Below are positions 60,020 to 64,000 of a stretch of 64,000 nucleotides of DNA, one piece after another; position 1 is the first letter of the stretch, and each line of letters opens with the position of its first letter. Origin of the DNA: Paraburkholderia ginsengisoli NBRC 100965. GTDB taxonomy: Bacteria; Pseudomonadota; Gammaproteobacteria; Burkholderiales; Burkholderiaceae. The notes beneath the pieces are model-generated. The model worked only from the letters and a program-made list of their open reading frames with translations. It was not told the DNA's origin and did no database searches. The stretch is from the NCBI RefSeq assembly GCF_000739735.1, contig NZ_BBJF01000009.1, positions 1 through 64,000 of the forward strand. The letters are read 5' to 3'. A program made the translations under genes and the position numbers.

Positions 60020-60322
60020 TCAAACTGCGCCAATCAAAAAGCGCTCGCGATTCTTGCCGACAATCCACTTGGGCGGTTTGCCGCGTCCACTCCAAGTATT
60101 GCCCGATTTCGGATCCTGGTATTTCGCCGGCAGCGGCGCCTTCTTGGGTGGGCGGCCTCGCTTGGCAGCGACTGCAAAGCCGAGGTCCTGCGCGGTTAGA
60201 CCGTATTCAGCGATCTTTTGGCGGATGTCGGCGACCACATTGTCGATTTCAGTTCGGCGCGCTTCTTCTGCTTGTGCCTGCAATTTGGCGATCTGCGCCT
60301 TGAGGTCTGCATATTGAGACAT
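60020..60322 (-). CDS. H-NS family nucleoid protein
   Basis: 100-residue H-NS-like protein: N-terminal coiled-coil oligomerisation helix (DLKAQIAKLQAQAEEARRTEIDNVVADIRQKIAEYGL), a linker with an AT-hook-like KRGRPPKK, and the C-terminal DNA-binding domain YQDPKSGNTWSGRGKPPKWIVG. This architecture is the short betaproteobacterial (BpH3/Bv3F-like) form. GGGGAG precedes the ATG. Such proteins silence AT-rich and acquired DNA; the nearby AT-rich flhDC upstream region is a possible target. Confidence 0.93.
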   Translation of the reverse strand: MSQYADLKAQIAKLQAQAEEARRTEIDNVVADIRQKIAEYGLTAQDLGFAVAAKRGRPPKKAPLPAKYQDPKSGNTWSGRGKPPKWIVGKNRERFLIGAV

Positions 60323-60610
60323 TCGGTTCTCCCCTTTTTAGAACTCATTCGACCGCAGACTAACTGCAATTATAAAAATTCGCAATGGCCAATAATACCG
60401 ATTTAGGAAGATATCCTCTGATAATTATTAACCGTCGCTGAATTGTAAAGCGGATCTTTATCGGCCAATAATCGCTAAAAGCTCACTCCGACATTGACAA
60501 TTCTTGACACCCAATTTGGCGGTCCTTGCCTAGAATTGCGCGTTCAAGGCATGCACCGGCACTGCAGTGCGTGCTCCAGAAGCACCAATATCTTTTTAGG
60601 ATTACCAATC

Positions 60611-61351
60611 ATGCAGTTGTCAAAGCGACTCGCCGCTGAGCTGTTCGGCACTTTCTGGCTTGTGCTCGGGGGATGCGGCAGCGCGGTCCTCGCGGCGAAC
60701 TTCGCCGGCCCGGTCCACGGCCTGGGCATCGGCTTCGTGGGGGTGTCGCTCGCATTCGGCCTGACCGTGCTGACAATGGCTTTTGCGATCGGCCATATTT
60801 CCGGCTGCCACCTGAATCCGGCGGTGAGCGTCGGGCTAGCCGTTGCCGGCCGCTTTCCGGTCCGCGACCTGGTGCCGTACATCGTCGCCCAGGTGATCGG
60901 CGCGGTGCTCGGTGCGCTGGTGCTGTCGCTGATCGCGTCGGGCAAGCCAGGCTTCGACCTCGTCGCCAGCGGCTTCGCAAGTAATGGTTATGGCGACCGC
61001 TCGCCGGGTCATTACTCGCTCGCCGCCGCCTTCATCTGCGAAGTGGTGATGACCGGCTTCTTCCTGTTCGTCATTCTCGGCGCAACCGACAAGCGCGCGC
61101 CGGCCGGCTTCGCGCCGATCGCCATCGGCCTGTGCCTGACGCTGATCCACCTGATTTCGATTCCGGTCACCAACACGTCGGTCAATCCGGCGCGCTCCAC
61201 CGGCCCGGCGCTGTTCGTCGGCGGCGCAGCGGTGGACCAGTTGTGGCTGTTCTGGGTCGCGCCGATTCTTGGCGCCGTGATCGCGGGCGTGGTGTATCCG
61301 TTGATCGCCGAAAGCCGCAGCGGCAATGCGCAAAAGCTGGCGCTCGACTGA
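60611..61351 (+). CDS. aqpZ: Aquaporin Z
   Basis: 246-residue aquaporin with six transmembrane helices and both NPA loops, HLNPAVSVG and VNPARSTGPA. Residues around the loops, including SVNPARS with R and the HISGCHLNPAVS helix, are those of water-selective AqpZ. Start MQLSKRLAAELFGTFWLVLGGCGSAV with AGGA nine bases before; an earlier in-frame start is rejected. A terminator follows. Confidence 0.95.
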   Translation: MQLSKRLAAELFGTFWLVLGGCGSAVLAANFAGPVHGLGIGFVGVSLAFGLTVLTMAFAIGHISGCHLNPAVSVGLAVAGRFPVRDLVPYIVAQVIGAVLGALVLSLIASGKPGFDLVASGFASNGYGDRSPGHYSLAAAFICEVVMTGFFLFVILGATDKRAPAGFAPIAIGLCLTLIHLISIPVTNTSVNPARSTGPALFVGGAAVDQLWLFWVAPILGAVIAGVVYPLIAESRSGNAQKLALD

Positions 61352-61382
61352 TCGCCGCGAGCGTTGATCGACGCAAGCAAAG

Positions 61383-61404
61383 CGGGCGCTACGGCGCCCG
61401 TTTT
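61383..61404 (+). terminator. Terminator after aqpZ
   Basis: CGGGCGC, loop TACG, GCGCCCG followed by TTTTGT, 31 bases after the aqpZ stop. Confidence 0.8.
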
Positions 61405-61508
61405 GTATTGGCGCACGCATGGCGGGCTGCATTGATCGCCTCGCCGCGGTCAGTCACGAACCCGCTGCTAGAATCGGGCGACTTTCCAGGCTCGTACAGG
61501 TGCTACCG

Positions 61509-62213
61509 ATGACCCGTTTCCGCGGATTTCTACATGGCGTCGCACTCGCAATCGGCGGCTTGTGCGCCGGCGTGCCCGCGCTACCCGCTGCCCAAGCGGC
61601 CGACGGCAACGGCCATGTCGAAACGCTGGTGTTCGTGCGACACGGAGAGAAACCCGCGCAAGGCTACGGCCAACTCAACTGTCAGGGCCTCAACCGCGCG
61701 TTGGCGTTGCCGGCGGTAATCGCCGCCAAGTTCGGTAAACCGGATGCGATCTATGCGCCCGATCCCGGCCAGCAAAAAGACGACAACGGCCATCCTTATT
61801 ACTACGTCCGTCCGTTGGCGACCATCGAGCCGACCGCCATTCAATTCCAGATGCCGGTGCAAACGCCGTATGGTTTTGCGCAAATCGATCAGCTCGGCAC
61901 GGCGCTCGTCAATCCCGCTAATCAGAACAAGCTGATCGTAGTGGCGTGGGAACACAAACTCATCGTGAAGCTGTTGCGCCAGATGTTGACCGCACATGGC
62001 GGCAATGCCGCCGACGTCCCGAACTGGGCAAGCGGCGACTTCGACAGCATCTATATCGTTCGCCTCGACTGGCAGAACGGCACTGCGCGCGCGAGCTTCA
62101 AACGCGACCGTCAGGGACTGGACGGACGCGCGGCCGATTGCCCCTGCGCGGCGCTGCCGGGCACACCGTCGACGGCCGCACCGGGGACCGCTTCCCCGGG
62201 CGCGGCAGATTAA
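61509..62213 (+). CDS. Periplasmic histidine phosphatase family protein
   Basis: 234 residues with a signal peptide (about 1-30, ending AAQAAD) and the histidine-phosphatase motif VFVRHGEKP followed by GQLNCQGLNRALALP. The second conserved histidine of the fold may be in VVAWEHKLIVKLL. A Pro/Ala/Thr-rich tail ends the protein. The start MTRFRGFL is chosen because it puts the signal peptide at the N terminus; AGG lies upstream. Substrate unknown. Confidence 0.82.
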   Translation: MTRFRGFLHGVALAIGGLCAGVPALPAAQAADGNGHVETLVFVRHGEKPAQGYGQLNCQGLNRALALPAVIAAKFGKPDAIYAPDPGQQKDDNGHPYYYVRPLATIEPTAIQFQMPVQTPYGFAQIDQLGTALVNPANQNKLIVVAWEHKLIVKLLRQMLTAHGGNAADVPNWASGDFDSIYIVRLDWQNGTARASFKRDRQGLDGRAADCPCAALPGTPSTAAPGTASPGAAD

Positions 62214-62498
62214 CCGGGTAATACAGATGTAAGCCGCGATTACGCACGGCGCACGCTAAATTGAATCGGGCGCGACGCCGGTCGTGCTTCAACGTCGCAG
62301 GCCGAGCCGGAAGCCCTTATATGGCGGGGTTGCAAGCACATTGCACACATCGCGCGGTTTGTTCCAACATTGCGCTTTTCGTTGCTCAAACCCTGCGACG
62401 ATGCTTGCAGTCCGTAACATCTCGTCGCAGTCGCAGCCAACCGGAATGCGTACATTGGTCCTGTGCGACAAACATACGTCGCTTCACAGGAGAACAAC

Positions 62499-62795
62499 AT
62501 GAAACGCATCGTCACTCACTTGCTGGTTGCTGCCGGACTCGCGGCGGGCGTATGCGGTGTCGCGCAGGCGCATACAAATCTGGATATCGGTCTGTCGCTC
62601 GGCGCACCGGTTTATACGCAACCCACCCGCGTCTATGCGGCGCCGCAGCCGGTGTACTACGGCGGCTGGAATCATCGTTATGACCGTGGCGACTACTATC
62701 GCGGCGACCATCGCTATGACCGCGGCTGGGGTCACGACAACCGCCACTGGGACCACGATAACCGGGGCGATCGCCGCGGCGGATGGCACGATTGA
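62499..62795 (+). CDS. Small secreted Asp/Arg/His/Tyr-rich protein
   Basis: 98 residues. A signal peptide (MKRIVTHLLVAAGLAAGVCGVAQA) precedes HTNLDIGLSLGAPVYTQP, a short Pro/Tyr segment and a repetitive tail of about 45 residues with units such as YDRGDYYRGD, HRYDRGWGHDN and RHWDHDNRGD. AGGAGA precedes the ATG. It resembles small envelope-stress or metal-binding-like proteins common in Burkholderia-group genomes, but I cannot name a family. Function unknown. Confidence 0.75.
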   Translation: MKRIVTHLLVAAGLAAGVCGVAQAHTNLDIGLSLGAPVYTQPTRVYAAPQPVYYGGWNHRYDRGDYYRGDHRYDRGWGHDNRHWDHDNRGDRRGGWHD

Positions 62796-62840
62796 TCGTC
62801 GCGCACGCAGCGTCTGATTAGCGGCGTCGACGGCTTGTTC

Positions 62841-62880
62841 GAACCGGCCCGCATCCACGAAGGTGGATGCGGGCCGGTTC
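62841..62880. terminator. Long perfect hairpin between convergent genes
   Basis: Arms of 18 bases (GAACCGGCCCGCATCCAC and its complement) around loop GAAG. It lies between the stop codons of the small secreted protein gene and the HAD phosphatase gene; there is no T run, but the stem is unusually long and exact. Confidence 0.7.
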
Positions 62881-62890
62881 CATTTGCGGA

Positions 62891-63712
62891 TCAGGACATC
62901 AGTTCGTCGTCGAGCGAGAAGAGTTTGCGCAAATGGTGCGCGACGCCCGCTTCGAAGTTGTTGCCGATGCGCGGCACGTTCGGCAGACGCGTGATCAGAT
63001 CGGGATTCGCATTGTTCATCATGAACGGATGGCCGGCCGTTTCCAGCAGATCGATATCGTTCATGTTGTCGCCGAACGCCACGCACTGTGACGCCTCGAC
63101 GCCCAGACGCTCGAGCACGATCTGCAACGCGCGTCCCTTCGACACGTTCGACGTCATCACCTCCAGACAGTCCGGCAGCGAATAGGTCACGTACAGATCG
63201 TCGCCGAATTCGCGCGCGAGATTCTGTGCAACGTGCGCGAGATCGGCGGGGTCGCCGATATAGAGCGCCTTCGCAATGTCGACACCGTCGTGTTTCGGCA
63301 GGTCGGTGACTTCATACGTGAATCCCGAGTCCTGATGGAATTTCAGCAGATCCGGCGCGTCGCGATCGATCAGCCACGCCTGATCGGCGAACAGGTTGAC
63401 GATCACGCGGCCATGCGCGCCGGCGATTTCCGGCTGCACGAGGCGCTGGACGATGGCCGGCGGCAGATCGTCGGCATGGATCACGGTATTGTCCGGCGCA
63501 TGAATGCGCGCGCCGTTCGACGTGATCAGATACGGACTGATGCCCAGCAGGTCGCGGATACCCGCGACGTCGCAGTAATGGCGCCCCGTCGCGATGACGA
63601 AGTGCAGTCCGTCGCTTTCCAGCTTGCGCACGGTGGCGACCGTGAACGGGTCCACCTGATGGTCGGCGTTGAGCAGCGTGCCGTCGAGATCGGTGGCGAT
63701 GACTTTGTACAT
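62891..63712 (-). CDS. Cof-type HAD-IIB phosphatase
   Basis: 273-residue haloacid-dehalogenase-fold phosphatase: motif I VIATDLDGTLLN (nucleophile D8), motif II ITSNGA, motif III lysine in NVSKGRALQIVLERLGV, motif IV FGDNMNDIDLLETAG. A C2B cap lies between. Members dephosphorylate sugar phosphates or flavin/cofactor phosphates; the exact substrate is not evident. Convergent with the preceding small gene. Confidence 0.94.
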   Translation of the reverse strand: MYKVIATDLDGTLLNADHQVDPFTVATVRKLESDGLHFVIATGRHYCDVAGIRDLLGISPYLITSNGARIHAPDNTVIHADDLPPAIVQRLVQPEIAGAHGRVIVNLFADQAWLIDRDAPDLLKFHQDSGFTYEVTDLPKHDGVDIAKALYIGDPADLAHVAQNLAREFGDDLYVTYSLPDCLEVMTSNVSKGRALQIVLERLGVEASQCVAFGDNMNDIDLLETAGHPFMMNNANPDLITRLPNVPRIGNNFEAGVAHHLRKLFSLDDELMS

Positions 63713-63801
63713 GGTGTGAGCGGTCGGGGCAGCGGCGAAGTGCGTATTTTACCGTTGCCGGCCGCGCGCGCAGGATCGCGGCCGCCATGTCCGGCGATTT
63801 C

Positions 63802-64000
63802 TCAGCCGGCGAGACGCGCGGCCTCGCGTTGCGCCAGTTGCAGTCCGCCATGTGCGGAGTCCGTCAATGGCGCACGCAGACGCGCCTGATAGACCTGCGG
63901 CACGTACTCGCGCAACGGCGCGCCGAGCCCGCCGCACAGCGCAATGGGCAGCGTTCCCGAGGCGTCCAGTGCGGCAATCATCTTCCCCACTTCGATGCCG
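63802..64000 (-). CDS. BadF/N-acetylglucosamine kinase-like ATPase, C-terminal part
   Basis: Only the last 66 residues are in the window; the frame runs off the right edge (G-I-E-V-G-K-M-I-A-A-L-D...). The segment LPIALCGGLGAPLREYVPQ and the final helix resemble the C-terminal lobe of BadF/BadG- and N-acetylglucosamine-kinase-type sugar kinases. The identification is modest because the nucleotide-binding motifs are outside. Confidence 0.6.
   Translation of the reverse strand, partial: GIEVGKMIAALDASGTLPIALCGGLGAPLREYVPQVYQARLRAPLTDSAHGGLQLAQREAARLAG

Noticed and set aside
1..64000. tRNA, rRNA, insertion sequences, prophage, CRISPR
   Set aside because: Looked for by eye and none was recognised; the only repeat element is the fliK-fliL hairpin.

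Overview
The window is a high-GC chromosomal segment that carries an almost complete flagellar and chemotaxis regulon. It most resembles a betaproteobacterium of the Burkholderia/Paraburkholderia group. Pointers to that group are an FlhDC master regulator combined with CheZ, a short H-NS protein with an AT-hook-like linker, an overlapping pair of DUF2844/DUF3443-type genes, an AidB-like dehydrogenase next to a coniferyl-aldehyde-type dehydrogenase, and a CTTTCTTTGC hairpin element that I recall as dispersed in these genomes. Assignment to genus is inference. No rRNA, tRNA, CRISPR array, transposase or prophage gene was seen.

Layout. Bases 1-3160 hold two metabolic genes: an acyl-CoA dehydrogenase cut by the left edge, and an aldehyde dehydrogenase. 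Bases 3197-6607 (minus strand) hold an FlhB-C-domain-like gene, a FliK-like gene, fliT, fliS and fliE. fliFGHIJK (6871-14003) and fliLMNOPQR (14537-19088) run on the plus strand, split by a 0.5 kb gap with a hairpin repeat. A bidirectional terminator separates fliR from convergent flgKL. Then come a YcgR/PilZ brake gene and flgBCDEFGHIJ (all minus). flgA, flgM and flgN run on the plus strand from the flgB/flgA intergenic region. A hicAB toxin-antitoxin locus with a frameshifted hicA lies at 34871-35461. fliA, flhG, flhF, flhA and flhB follow (minus), then the DUF2844/DUF3443 pair. The run cheZ, cheY, cheB, cheD, cheR, mcp, cheW, cheA, a second CheY-like regulator, motB and motA (minus) is followed by flhC and flhD. 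The right end has a GT4 glycosyltransferase, an H-NS-like gene, aqpZ, a periplasmic histidine phosphatase, a small secreted protein, a Cof-type HAD phosphatase and the end of a kinase-like gene.

How it works together. The window encodes the export gate (FlhAB, FliPQR, FliO), export ATPase complex (FliHIJ), MS/C rings (FliFGMN, FliL), rod, hook and P/L rings (FliE, FlgBCFGHIJ, FlgDE, FliK), junction proteins (FlgKL), chaperones (FlgN, FliS, FliT), stator (MotAB), chemosensory pathway, placement GTPase pair (FlhFG), and the FlhDC - FliA/FlgM cascade. Flagellin (fliC) and cap (fliD) are not in the window. Sigma-28-like sites can be read before fliS, flgK, ycgR, flgM and motA. A G/C-tract motif recurs before fliE/fliF, fliL, flgB/flgA, flhB and flhD and may mark the FlhDC-controlled class.

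Most noteworthy: the DUF3443-type lipoprotein shows the complete pattern of a two-lobed pepsin-like aspartic protease; a FliK-like plus FlhB-C-like pair parallels the normal export-switch pair; FlhG has lost both lysines of its P-loop; hicA is fused in frame to hicB by one extra C; and the flhDC upstream region has several perfect palindromes.
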